Part shown: positions 11,399 to 21,794 of the stretch, piece after piece
Layout: each line of letters begins with the position of its first letter
Numbering within the stretch: position 1 is the first letter of the stretch
Assembly (NCBI GenBank): GCA_014871385.1
Contig: CM026425.1
Span: 11,198,267 to 11,262,266 of the forward strand
DNA: 64,000 nt
Direction of reading: 5' to 3'
Source of the DNA: Ceratodon purpureus
Taxonomy: Eukaryota; Streptophyta; Bryopsida; Pseudoditrichales; Ditrichaceae
Program-made: the position numbers and the translations under genes
Notes under the pieces: model-generated
Database searches by the model: none
Told to the model about the DNA's origin: nothing
The model's input: the letters and a program-made list of their open reading frames with translations, nothing else

Positions 11399-11845
11399 AT
11401 GCACAGGGCGCCTTTAGCAGGTTCCCACTTGACGCAGGTGGGAATGTTGGAGGTTTCCCACATGCATGAACAGTGTCAAGAGGGAATTATCCCTGTTAAC
11501 ATCACCTTCCGCCACGACGGCGTGTCCCTCCCTGTCCGCGCCGTGGTGCCCATCTTCTACAACGTCAGGCGCCTCTTCACTCTCGTCGACTGGGTGAAGG
11601 TGGACATGAGCAAGGGCCAGGAGTCCGTCGGGATGCACGGCGCCCAGACGGGACCATTCTCTCCGGAGCAGTGGATCATGTTCGGGAGAATCCTCGCCGC
11701 TTCGAATTTGCTCATGTGGACGCTGAACTTGTTCTTCTTCCTCATCCCTGTCTACTTGCCCCGCGCGTTCCGGAAGCACTACGAGATGGAGTTTTCGGCC
11801 ACCGAGAGCCGGGCCAAGGATGCTCCGGACGCTTCACAGAGTTAA
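11399..11845 (+). CDS. Unidentified membrane-anchored protein, possibly a 3' exon or fragment
   Basis: A 148-codon frame, markedly more GC-rich than its surroundings from about 11500 on. That composition is typical of coding sequence here. Residues about 30-90 form a soluble part (FRHDGVSLPVRAVVPIFYNV). One long hydrophobic stretch at about residues 98-120 (LLMWTLNLFFFLIPVYLP) is followed by a basic then acidic tail ending DAPDASQS. The layout suits a single-pass C-terminally anchored protein. I do not recognise the family. The first 25 or so codons overlap repeat DNA and may not be real; an acceptor-like CAAG near 11480 suggests the frame could be a terminal exon whose upstream exons were lost or lie in the repeat-rich DNA upstream. 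It could be intact or a captured gene end. Confidence 0.5.
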   Translation: MHRAPLAGSHLTQVGMLEVSHMHEQCQEGIIPVNITFRHDGVSLPVRAVVPIFYNVRRLFTLVDWVKVDMSKGQESVGMHGAQTGPFSPEQWIMFGRILAASNLLMWTLNLFFFLIPVYLPRAFRKHYEMEFSATESRAKDAPDASQS

Positions 11846-12775
11846 CTTGCTGGGATTAGATCTGTACGTTTTGAGATTAGATCTAAGGTTTTTGTAGATT
11901 GTGGTTTTGAGATTAGATCTAAGAATTTTGTAGATGGTTTTGACAGAAGTTTGTGGATTAGAGGTTTAGAACAAATTCATGGTGATTTAAATTTTGCTCT
12001 TATTTTGAATGGGAGTATATGTATAGGATAAAATGGGTGAACGGTGTATATGTATATGATTTAAGGTGTGTTGAGTTTTTTTGTAAATTTAGTGTGATAG
12101 GAAAAGATTGAAAGATTTTTGGTAAATTTAGTGTGATAGAAAAAGATTGAAAGATTAGGAAAAGATTGAAAGTTTGTGGATTAGGATCTTTTTCTGTAAA
12201 TTTCTTCATTTTTGAAGGTGGTAAATGTTTTGTATTGTTTTTAGTTGTGAGATCAGCAAGTTCATGTTGAAACCGGTGGATTATATAAGTTCTTGAAGTT
12301 TTTTTTAAAATTATGTAAGTATTTTTTATGTTTTTACAAATAGAAGTAAAAAATATAGAAGATTGTTTTTTTTAAATGATTAGCTTTTTCATTTGTATGT
12401 TTATTGGAATGAACAAATATGGATGATATTTTAAGAAATTTAGAGACATATAAAAATTCATCTTTATGCAACTAATACAAATGATTTTATTACTTTATTT
12501 ATTTCATACAATACTATGTATTTGTAGACGGTTGATGATTATAATGTCTATAGTGTGCTTTACCTCTTCTTAAGCATGGGCAAGTCAAATTTGACATTAG
12601 AGAATTATCTTGAAAACTCAACGTGGAAAATACTTTTCCTAGCAAAATATAGTGCTCTCTCAGTTCAAGAAAAATGATTTTATGGTGCCTTTCACAGAAT
12701 ATAAGGAACTTGCATTAAAAAAAAAACACTTTAGATTTTATTCTCTTTGAATTAATTTTATTAATAACTCTTATG
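11846..12775. other. AT-rich gene-free DNA with short tandem repeats
   Basis: There is a pair of GAGATTAGATCTAAG repeats at about 11871-11925. At about 12080-12180 there are two to three copies of a unit with GTAAATTTAGTGTGATAG and AAAAGATTGAAAGATT. The first may lie in the 3' UTR of the preceding frame. No gene is seen. Confidence 0.6.
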
Positions 12776-12812
12776 TATGAACAGTGTCAAGAGGGAATTA
12801 ACCCTGTAATGA
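12776..12812 (+). repeat. Short direct duplicate of an exon segment
   Basis: ATGAACAGTGTCAAGAGGGA and the following AATTAACCCTGT match 11465-11496 inside the unidentified coding sequence, with about one mismatch in 30. The copy is not in a coding context here. Confidence 0.75.
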
Positions 12813-13333
12813 CGAGGGAGCCATTTTGTGGCGTTTGGACAAACAGAAGGTGAAGTACAGGGAAGCTACAGGAGCTTTTTCATCTGCTTTTTGCTTGTGT
12901 ACCTTGAATCGTGGGTTAGGAATAGTTTCAAATTGACTTTGGAATCTTCACAGCCTTTGTCTTCATGTGAGAGAGAACCGAAGAAAAATAACGGGAGGCA
13001 AAATTTGCCATTTTAGTGTGTTTTGCTCCTTTCTCAAAATCTGAAATTTCTCCTTGAAAATGATGTTTTGGGAGTTTGAGCCAAACCAACGAAACAAAGG
13101 TGAGCTAGTCTAGTTTCTACTGCAATTGGAATGTTGGAAAATTTTGCGAAATTAAATATTCTATAAGAATTTGAAGTTTGGGTGGATTTTTAATGTCCTC
13201 TAAATTCTAATTGTAGCCCCGGGTCAAGCCCTCCATCCAGTAACCATTTTCTGCAGGATAACCTTCCATTATAGATTTCGTATGGGAGTCGCACCATATC
13301 ATAGACTTGTTCACTACCTTCTAAGCTACAAAA
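12813..13333. other. Gene-free DNA
   Basis: No recognisable coding or RNA feature. It contains a CCCGGGTCAAGCC motif near 13216, where the left part of the next element seems to be missing. Confidence 0.45.
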
Positions 13334-13733
13334 TAGAATTTCAAAATCTCAAATTTTGACGAATTTTGAAAGAAATAATTCAAAAATTTGAAGCTTGTCT
13401 TTGTAAGTTTTGGAGGCTGCCCTAGTAAAATTGTTATATTTTTTGACTTGGGTCTCTTTGGAATTTGAATGGTGATTTGGTTATGAACATATTTCAAGAT
13501 TTTTTTTTAAAAAAGCCTAATTTTAAGCAGCCGTTTTGGACTTGAAACCTAAAATTTCTAGATGAAGGTCTTAAAATTGGAATTTGGCTTTGAAAATTTT
13601 ACCACATTCACTTTGCAATATAGGGAGCATCCAGTAAAAGTATTAGAAAAAAAATATTAATTTTAACCCCTTCATCTTGGCTGCCCGAAATCACAAAAAG
13701 TCGTTTTGGCTTTCCTGGATTTTTAGGGGTTAA
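13334..13733. mobile_element. TTAA-ended TIR element, left part truncated
   Basis: The right end GGATTTTTAGGGG plus TTAA lies at 13730-13733. The preceding 400 bases are collinear with the right half of 31374-32316, including the CATCTTGGCTGCCCGAAAT block and the GGGAGCATCCAGTAAAA block. The left terminus is absent. Confidence 0.75.
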
Positions 13734-14399
13734 CTAGAACTCCTTGTGGCATCATTTCTCTCTATTGGATACTAAGTGAGACACTTTATTGGAAGGAGTA
13801 GCAGAGTTTGTACAAAAAAAATACATAAAGGTTGGGCAAATATAATAAACATGAATAAAAAAAATCTTGTTTTGAAACGTGAATAAAAGAAAGTTCTGTT
13901 TTGTTGGAGTAGAATCCAACTTTATGCAAATCCTCAAAGGTCATAAAATTTAAGTTTTAATGTTAACACTAATTGCTTATAAGAATCGACACTAATAAGC
14001 TATTAAAAGAAAGAATGTTGAATTATTTTGTTGACCAATGAGGAGCCATTAATGCAATCTCAAATTTATGCAATCAATAACTTTTAATGTAAGTTCTGAA
14101 AGACACTTTTATTGGTCTTATTCCATTATTGGTGCCTTTACCCTACATATCATAGCAATCTTAGACAAAAGTAACAACATCAGAAAGCGACACTTTTGAA
14201 GCATGTTTGTAGATTAAATGATAAAGTAGGTGAAAAACTAAAAATGCAAAGGTAGAGAAAATATAAAGAACCTAAAAAGAAAAATCCCGATTTTTTGGAC
14301 TTATATTGATTTTTTTGTAAATTTTCAAAGGTTCAAAAGTTGAGATCGTATTAACAAACACTGGATATGTCTAAGTAGCTATTAAACCAGTAGTTCATA
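13734..14399. other. AT-rich gene-free DNA
   Basis: No exon-like or RNA-like sequence is recognised. Confidence 0.5.
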
Positions 14400-14560
14400 T
14401 GCTTCTCTGCACTCAATGCCGAGGTTACCTTAGTGTTTCTGTATTCAAAGGTCAAAGAACTTTATTATTCTTGTAGCTCCGAGAGAAAAGAACAACTCTC
14501 ATAGATTAGGGTTACAAATGGTGCAGAGTGTGTCTGTAACAAACCTCCCAACAGGTTTGC
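14400..14560 (-). repeat. LTR/TRIM-like repeat, fragment
   Basis: Read on the minus strand it contains CTAACCCTAATC-like and CTCGGCATTGAGTGCAGAG stretches, the latter matching 47875-47905. The second part of the same unit (CCCGCTTTACATACCCATAC, CGGTTTAAA) lies at 15303-15340. The two parts are separated by minisatellites. Related copies are at 37905-38085, 46915-47060 and 47720-47935. Confidence 0.55.
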
Positions 14561-14699
14561 CACCAACTCTCAACAAAAAGACAAATAAGACAAGGAAAAG
14601 ATAAAAACTCAATAGAACTACAAAGATCAAAATATATTGACTGAAGGCTCACCACCCAACCATAGAGAAGTGATCACCAGAGAAGTGTCTCACCATCTC

Positions 14700-15055
14700 A
14701 CCCCCGAGCCTTTATATATGAGTTCCTTCCCAAAAGGAACTACAGTCTATCTTAGGCTATGTCCCAGAGTCTAGCCTATTCATGGATCATTCTATCTCCT
14801 TTACTCCTATATCTAGAGTAAAGGTAATCCACAAATCCTTCTAGGTTCTTCTATCTCTTCAACTTAGAGACTCTTCTAGATCTTTCCATCTTCTTTACTC
14901 CTATATCTGGAGTAAAGATAATCCATAGATCATTCTAGATCCTTCTATCTCTTTAACTCAGAGACTCTTCTAGATCTTTACTCCTATATCTAGAGTAAAG
15001 ATAATTCACCACTATCTTTACTCCTATATTTAGAGTAAAGCTAATTCTAATTCTA
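14700..15055. repeat. Minisatellite with CTCCTATATCTAGAGTAAAG units
   Basis: Repeated units of roughly 110 bases, with shorter sub-units, contain TTTACTCCTATATCTAGAGT, AATCCACAAATCCTTCTAG, and CTTAGAGACTCTTCTAGATC. Copies start near 14800, 14895, 14975 and 15018. The units carry short internal palindromes (CTATATCTAGAG, CTAGATC). Confidence 0.85.
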
Positions 15056-15240
15056 GTGTACCTCATCTTGAGTTGTCTAACTCTTGTACACATGTTCTCA
15101 ATCTTGGAGTGGTCTAACTCCAATGCACTAAATATAGAGCTGTCTAACTCTAGTACACATGTTCTCAATCTGGAGTTGTCTAACTCCGGTCCATCCATCC
15201 TCAGCTGGGAGTTGTCTGACTCCTTTCATCCTCTGCTTAC
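15056..15240. repeat. Minisatellite with GAGTTGTCTAACTC units
   Basis: About four units of 35-55 bases contain GAGTTGTCTAACTC, GTACACATGTTCTCAATCT. GAGTT...AACTC is itself an inverted repeat. Open frames across the array on both strands follow from the repeat period and are not evidence of a protein. Confidence 0.85.
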
Positions 15241-15302
15241 ACACTGTCCAATGTGATTAGAAGATTTCATTCATCCATCTATCAATGTAAGTTACCTTAC
15301 AG

Positions 15303-15345
15303 TATCCCCGCTTTACATACCCATACCGCCGGTTTAAAAAGGAGT
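15303..15345 (-). repeat. LTR/TRIM-like repeat, second fragment
   Basis: CCCGCTTTACATACCCATAC and CGGTTTAAA match, in the same orientation, the end of the copy at 37905-38085. It completes the fragment at 14400-14560. Confidence 0.5.
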
Positions 15346-16049
15346 GTTGATTAACGAGTAGGCCTAAATGGAGCTATTGGGGCATTTAAAAAATAGTAGG
15401 GCATTTTGATGAGCTATTGGGGCATTTAGCTAATGGCATCATCAATATCAATTTTCATATCCTTCAAACTTGCCCACCTTATTAGATACGATCTATTTTT
15501 ACCTTATTATGCTAATAAACCTTTATTTCCATTTTCCTAAAAGCATTATTACTATGTTTTTAATAGCTAATAATAGCTAATAATAGCTAAAAAGGAAAAA
15601 AAATTACCTAGTAAATGTTGCACTTAATACAAAATTCACTCCACAGTCCAAATACATTTGAATTGGACAAACGTGTACTTTTAATTAAATCATAATAGAT
15701 GATAAATACCAAATTAAGTACTAATAAAATCCTTGTACAACTGAACAATATCATCACCATTACCAAACATTATAATAAAAATTTGAACCATAGAATTACT
15801 ACACCCCTTCCATACTCACCATCTCAATAACAAATAATTAATATACTCAAAAACAAGTGCTTTCATCTCAATGAATATTCCTAGAGAATGTTCCTTTGTA
15901 ATTTCTTTTCCAAAAGAACTCCCTAACAATTACATCACAATTCTGTTGTTTCATTCACCGAGAGTATGAGACACAGCCATGTCGTCGAAGCCAAGAGAAA
16001 GACGAACTTGTCTCCAAAACAACAAACTCGATGCAATTCGCATTCAGCG
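15346..16049. other. AT-rich gene-free DNA
   Basis: It includes three to four tandem copies of TAATAGC at 15570-15592. It leads into the mosaic of gene fragments and could hold a promoter, but no specific site is recognised. Confidence 0.5.
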
Positions 16050-16289
16050 ATGGCCACTCTCAACACGCTCTCCATCGCGAGTGCCGCGCCTCTGCATCGC
16101 CACTCCCCTCAACGGCACCGTCTCCGCACTGCATCCAAGCTCATGGTGAGTTACACCTCTCTTGCTCTCAATCCCAACTTCCCATACACAGACATGTTAC
16201 CAATTAGGGTTTGAGTTCTTCAGGTTAGGGTTTTTCAGACCATGAGCAAAGAGTTACTTCTTCGCCCAAAAGACATTCCTATTCCTCAG
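16050..16289 (+). pseudogene. Captured 5' exons of an unidentified gene with transit-peptide-like start
   Basis: The first exon-like segment, 16050-16145 (32 codons, donor ATG|GTGAGT), encodes a Ser/Ala/Arg/His-rich, acid-free start (MATLNTLSIASAAPLH) typical of plastid or mitochondrial presequences. The second segment, 16224-16289 (22 codons, acceptor TTCAG, donor CAG|GTAATT), is in phase with it and continues SKELLLRPKDIPIPQ. I do not recognise the protein. Joining it to the downstream CstF50 exon at 16638 would put that exon out of frame and reach TGA after two codons. So this is the beginning of a different gene that was placed next to CstF50 sequence, not the CstF50 N-terminus. GT-AG boundaries remain, which points to DNA-level capture. 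Confidence 0.5.
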
Positions 16290-18239
16290 GTAATTCCTCA
16301 CCACAGCGGTATTATAGCTCTTCATTCACCTACGGTCTGAAATGTTTTAGAATCTAAGGTCCTGTCTACCTTGTAGATTTAAATTCTGTGACTTGTAGAT
16401 TTAAATTCTTTGGCTTTCTCATGGCCCAGCTCACTCACCTTTTCCTGTGTCTCAGAGCGTTGTCGAGGAGTATTTATGTTTGGGTTATGACCATGGTGCA
16501 GAGATTGGGAGTTTTGTAAGAGTTTGGAGTTAGATAAGTGTTTGAATGGAGATGAGAATTTCTGTTTTGGAACCAAAGTAATCTAGCACTGCTATTTTTC
16601 TTGTAAGACATTTTCGTGATGTACATACTCTATGCAGGTTCTTTGATTTCGCCAAGTCAGCTGCAAGGCGTGCTGTGAGAGTTATTCAGGTTTGGATTTT
16701 TCCTCTTTCAGGCCAAAGCGTCAGCTCTTGCTATAAAAGATAGGTCCCGGGTGTAATACTTTTTGGCGGGTACAATTTACAAGTTCGCTTCTCTCAGTGC
16801 ACCTGCATCGTGGCTATGGCATAGCCATGGTCTGGCATAGTGCTAGATACTATATTTTTGAACATTTTGTTACGTGAGTCATTTAGTTTTGTTCATTGTA
16901 TTGACATGGCTGAGTAAGTGTATAATAACGTCATTCACAACTGATCTTTTTTGACTTAAGTCAACCAAGCAATTGTATACCAATATGTTCAAATGGGTGC
17001 AGGATACACACAATGTACGTTCAGTGGCGTTCCATCCCTGCGGTGATTATCTGCTTGCAGGTTCGTGAACAAATTAATTCTATGGGCTACTATAATGTGT
17101 CTGCTAATCGGCTTAGATTATCGATGGTTTTACGTCGTGGTTCTGTATTCTGTACCTATGACTTTGACTTTTTCATTATGCAATTTTTAATTTTTTTAAT
17201 TTTTTTTTCTTGATATAGTTTTATTAATACAAGACACTTCTTTGTAATAATTATGGATTTTTTCCAATTTTTAAAACCTACCTTATTTTCTAAAATTTTA
17301 AAAATAGATCAGGCAACAAGTTCAAGTTGAAGGCTTCTTTGACCATACCATGATTATTTATAAATATTTCAAGGTTCATTTATTGTCTATATAAATTAAG
17401 AATCAAAAGTTGAAAACGGTTCACTAAATATTCCTTTCTGAATTTGTTGTTTTCTTCATACAACAAATGAAAGAATAGTCATAAATGAGTTTAATGTCTT
17501 TAATGAGATAAATGAGTCAAATAGTTAATCACATATTATGTATTAATCACATAATTTGTATGAATATGTGATTATTAATAGATATTGTGTGATTATTTTC
17601 TTCAACAAATGAAATGTGAATTGAGTTTAAGAAGGCATCTTGAGTTTTTAAAACATACCATGAGTTTTAACTTTATTATGGTATTACTTGTTACTCCAAA
17701 AACTTGGAAAGAACTTTGTAATCATAATACATTTGATGTCTTTAAAATATTTATAAAAAAAAAAAAAAAAAAAAAAAACTATTGTAGCCGTCACTCCATC
17801 CTTGAAGACTACTTTTCTTGAGTTTAAAAACCACCAAGCTTTTACACACATGATACATCATTTTTTTCTATCTATGAAAATAGATTTATGTTTAATCGAA
17901 ACTCAATCATTTATAAAAACTTGATCGTTGATTTTTTTATAAAAATGAGATTTATTTAAAAAAGTAAGATTATACTGAATCAAAAATCATAGTATATAAA
18001 CATAATACCAAATAATCACAAATAAATATGATGTGCAAAAATGTGCACCGTATGTCGATAGCATGTTCATTCATAAATAATTTTGAAAGAAGAAATAGAA
18101 ATTTTAAGGATTGAAAAACTAAAATATGAGAAATTATTTTATATGATATTTGTCTATTTAAATTCTCCAAGGCTATTTTCATTGATTTTTTGGGTAGCTG
18201 GCAGAAAAGGATGTCTCCACCTTGCACGACTCTAAAGTA

Positions 18240-18626
18240 GAAGTAACCATTAACCAACCAGACCCGAGTGACGCAATGAGGTGCCCCTCCATGCAGTCGC
18301 ATTTGGGCTCCGCCAGGCGCACTCGGTGCTCGCCTTGCAACTCACTCTCGCCCCGCACAACGCACGACTCGTCGTCGCAACCCGACTCCACTTCATGCGA
18401 TCGTCGCCATAGCCACACCCATAGCCAATGCTCGCTACTGCCACCACTACCACGCTCTCCGCTTCGTCTCCGGCCCCGTCTCCTCTTCTCGACCAGATCG
18501 CCCGGAGTTTTACGCCGCGGACGGAGTTGGAATCAGTGCTGAGGGGTTTGTCTAGGGTTTGGGGGAGGGTTTGGTGGGGGGTTTTGCGCATTTTGTTTTG
18601 GATTGGGGTCGACACAGTAGGGCGCG
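18240..18626 (+). promoter_or_regulatory. GC-rich 5' region carried with the SRP54 fragment
   Basis: Sharp rise in GC content within an otherwise AT-rich CstF50 intron, directly upstream of the SRP54 ATG. It probably includes the donor gene's 5' UTR and core promoter. The left breakpoint lies somewhere around 18180-18250 and cannot be fixed without the source locus. Confidence 0.45.
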
Positions 18627-19136
18627 ATGGTGCTCGCGGAGATGGGCGGCCGGATTATCGGCGCGCTCCAGAACCTGAGTAATGCCACGATTATCGACGA
18701 GAAGGTGCTCACGGAGTGCCTGAATGAGATTTCCAGGGCGCTCATGTCGGCCGATGTGCAATTCAAGATGATCGGCACCATGCAGTCCAATATTAAGAAG
18801 ACTGTCAACCTTGATGATCGGGCTGCGGGGCACAACAAGCGGAAAATCATTCAGCAGGTGCGTTTGTCTGTTTGGGAGCTGACCTAATTGGTGATTGGCG
18901 GGGTTTTGTGTTTGCCTACTTCATGTGGATTTGAGGATTGCGAGATGATTGTCGATTATTGGATTTAGGTTTAGGGGGATCGTGATTTGACCCTGTCTTT
19001 GTTTCTGGGGATAGAAGACGGAATTTCGACGAGGCTTGATTTTTTCTAAATGTTGTTGTGGTTGGAAATTTGCAGGCTGTCTTCAATGAACTCTGCAACA
19101 TGCTTGACCCTGGGAAGCCAGCGTTTCTCACATGGA
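18627..19136 (+). pseudogene. SRP54-like: SRP54 5' gene fragment inside a CstF50 intron
   Basis: Exon 1 (18627-18857, 77 codons) begins [20 protein letters not shown] and encodes the N domain helices of the 54-kDa signal recognition particle GTPase. Its donor is CAG|GTGCGT. Exon 2 starts at 19076 (acceptor TTGCAG) with AVFNELCNMLDPGKPAF and loses similarity at 19136, before the expected TPKKGK and the G-domain P-loop. The full protein is about 500 residues, so only the first 94 or so are here. It binds signal peptides and SRP RNA in the cytosol; this piece lacks both the G and M domains. It sits on the same strand inside CstF50 intron 2, and the next 60 bases lead straight to the CstF50 acceptor at 19198. 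The retained intron excludes a processed retrocopy. Confidence 0.88.
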
Positions 19137-20444
19137 AATGCTTTTACTATGAGTGGTTATTTTTCAATGCTTGTGTCCTCTCTTTTGCCATTTTACAGGA
19201 ACAGACCACCCGATTGCTCATTTGTATGACGTGTCTACATTTCAATGCTATTTGTCTTCGTCTCTCCAAGACAACCATGTTGGTGGTGCCATTAACCAGG
19301 TAGCGCATTTGACTCAGTTCCTCAGACTGATCTTATTCGTTAGTCTCTTTTCATGTTTGATTGTGTTTTCCATATATCACTTAATGGCCCAGTCATTTGA
19401 ATGGTTAAGATGATGAGCAGCGTTAGAATGATGCCAAAATCTTGTCTCTAGAACATTTGCTCAAATTCTGTTCAGTAAGACCTGTGTATGGGGATTGTAG
19501 GTCCGATATTCTGCCAATGGAGGCTTATATGTTACTGCCAGCAAAGATGGGGGTGTTCGAATCTGGGATGGCTTGACTGCACGGTGTGTGCGAGCTATTA
19601 CTGGTGCTCATGGAACTGCAGAAGCAACTAGTGCTACATTTACAAAAGACCAGAGGTATGTTCAAGTCTGGACTTGGCCGTTGCTGATCTGGACTAAGGC
19701 TGATGATTTTTAGGTGTTCTGCAAATATTTATGTTTTCCTGAAAGGGATACCCACTTTCTCTTCGCACTTCTGATCTTCACTTTTGGAATTTGCCCCTTT
19801 ACCCAAACTGGAGGGACTTCAAGAAGCATTTTATACGGAATCAAACCATATCAATAACTTTTGTGAAGGTGTGGCTGCCTTGGTTACTTTATGCAGCGAC
19901 CTCAATGACATGAATGTGCTTTGCTTGCGCAGGTATGTTTTGTCATGTGGGAAGGATTCTCAAGTTAGGTTATGGGAAGTAGGCACTGGTCGGCAAGTGA
20001 AGTCTTACCAAGCTGCCCAACATCCTCAAATGCGTTGCCAGGTGTGTAATCCCCAGCCCTTTAAGAGGTTCTATTTTGACAATATGTGTTGTATTAAGTC
20101 TAAATAACAGGCACATAGGAACGGGCTTTCTATGTTTGAAGAATTGTGATTTATGTCAGTATTCTTTCTTTTAAATAACATTTTGAGGCTACGTGATTAC
20201 AGCAGTAACTGTTTCCATAACCTCGATTGTGGCTCTTTATGTTTGTGCTTTAAAGAGGTTTATATTGAAGGTCAGGGCTTAGTTTGTCTTTTTGGGCCTG
20301 CAAAGCAGTAACCACAAGCGCCCAAATGTGTGCTGCAATAAAGATTAATGGAAAGTTTTCACTGCAGGCAATTTTCAACCACACAGAGGAGTTCATACTT
20401 TGTGTTGATGAGTCTACAGATTGCATCATCTGGCACTCCCTTGA

Positions 20445-21168
20445 CAGTGGACAGCATTGAAGGATCTGAAATTTCTCCATGATCAGTGCAAGCTACTTCA
20501 TGAAAAGTATATTCAGTATGCTCATCGGGTAAGCCTTCAGTCCACTTCATTTGAAGAATTGAAATGTATAGATACGTACGTGAAGTAAAGCCTAATAATT
20601 TAGACCCTGAGTGCCTGCTTTCCTTCATATTGTACTAACCTTACAATTGTGTATCTTGATGTGACACTCACTTATCCTCGGTCTGCAGAGCTTTTTTCTC
20701 ATTTGGAAGTGTGTTATCTTGTTCTCATAGTTCCTACTTCTTCCAGGTACATCTGGAACTCACTTCATTTAGAACTCGACTTCATCGAAATGTGGAGGAT
20801 CAACATAAACGATTGCAGCTTCTCCAGGATGAACTGAAACAAGCTCAGCGAGGAACTGGTGCTCTCGGTGGACGTATTGAGAAGGACTCGGAAGAAACCT
20901 GGCAGCTGGAGCAGCAAATTAAAGCCTGTAGCAATCTGTCTGGTTTACGACACAAGCCTCTTACAGAAGCGGAGCTGGAATTTAAATCCGAGCTAGGTCA
21001 GTGAACCTTGTTGCCAGCTTCCAAAAACATCTTTATTTTTTCGTCTCTCGGGTAGTTTGATCTTGGCTTGACCTGGCGGCATTCTCGTCTGCTTTTACTT
21101 ATTGACAAATCTATGTCTTTGCTTTCTTTGCAGATGCAATGAGATTTCAAAACCAATTGAGGAGGTAG
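20445..21168 (+). pseudogene. Coiled-coil gene fragment, probably NUP88/MOS7 C-terminal region
   Basis: Three exon-like pieces with matching phases: about 20452-20528 (LKDLKFLHDQCKLLHEKYIQ), 20747-20996 (long heptad-rich part, then LSGLRHKPLTEAELEFKSEL) and 21134-about 21164 (DAMRFQNQLRR). The last piece ends either at TAG (21166-21168) or at a donor AG|GTAGCA. The basic LRHKPLTEAE...FKSEL motif after a coiled coil resembles the C-terminal region of the nuclear pore protein NUP88, which would tether nuclear export factors. This assignment is from memory of the family and only moderately sure. The piece follows the broken end of the CstF50 fragment directly and is in a different frame, so it is a separate captured fragment. 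Confidence 0.55.
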
Positions 21169-21794
21169 CATCAACGTGTACACCTGGAGATATAGAAATA
21201 TGTAGATAGTTGGTTGAAATAGAATAGATTCAATTATACCAAATCAACATTGTGGAAACTTCAAATCTACGGATTCTGAATTCTTCCAAACTCACTATTG
21301 GATATACAAATCCATGGTTTTTGAATACAAAATATACAGATTTTTCATACAACTCTATGGCTTCTAAAATCCACCAAAATCTATGTATATATGATGATTA
21401 TCTGAAATTTTAAAGATGGTGAAATGTACCACAAAGAAACATTTTCTACATGAGGATTTGTAGAAATGTGTATTTCTGTTTGGATTTTCCCGTGGATATG
21501 AAGATTTAATTCTTTCCTAAATCTACAACCGCTAAAGAAGCTTGGAAATCTCGCCATAGAGGAAATCATGTGGGAAATGCTCAATTCCCGCATGACATTC
21601 ATGTGGGAAATGGGTAATTTTTCCCACTTGAGACATTCCCACATGACATCTGACTCTTTGTTATTTTAGGTAGGAAATCATTACCTTTCCCATATGGGAA
21701 CATGCCCAAGGCTCCCTGTGATGTAGAATGTGCTCTATGAATGCCGCTATCTATCAATCTTTCAAATGATTTGGGTACTTTGAAATCAAGCAGT
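21169..21794. other. Gene-free DNA with imperfect hairpin
   Basis: AT-rich DNA. At about 21565-21700 there are several inverted copies of CATGTGGGAA and TTCCCACATG, a possible MITE remnant. No captured exon was seen here. Confidence 0.45.

Larger units (their letters stand above)
16638..20459 (+). pseudogene. CSTF1-like: CstF50 (cleavage stimulation factor subunit 1) WD40 fragment, six exons
   Basis: Exons, all with GT-AG junctions and matching phases: 16638-16689, 17003-17060, 19199-19299, 19501-19655, 19933-20041 and 20368-about 20440. They encode the WD40 stretch from FFDFAKSAARRAVRVIQ, through DTHNVRSVAFHPCGDYLLAG, TDHPIAHLYDVSTFQCYL, YVTASKDGGVRIWDGLTA and YVLSCGKDSQVRLWEVGTGR, to AIFNHTEEFILCVDES. 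The intact protein tethers CPSF/CstF during mRNA 3' end formation in the nucleus. The N-terminal dimerisation domain and first WD repeats are missing. The last exon loses similarity at about 20430 and runs to TGA at 20457, without the final WD repeats. Intron 2 (17061-19198) holds an SRP54 gene fragment. Internal frames are still open, so the duplication is fairly recent or is transcribed. Confidence 0.85.

Noticed and set aside
15056..15256. Repeat-containing protein encoded by the array
   Set aside because: The open frames exist on both strands and follow from the repeat period; there is no start context or other coding sign.
18627..19136. Functional nested SRP54 gene
   Set aside because: Only about 94 residues of the N domain are present; the G and M domains are absent from the window.
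16050..20459. Intact CstF50 gene
   Set aside because: The N-terminal domain is missing, the upstream exons belong to another gene and are out of frame, and the C-terminus is cut in mid-exon.
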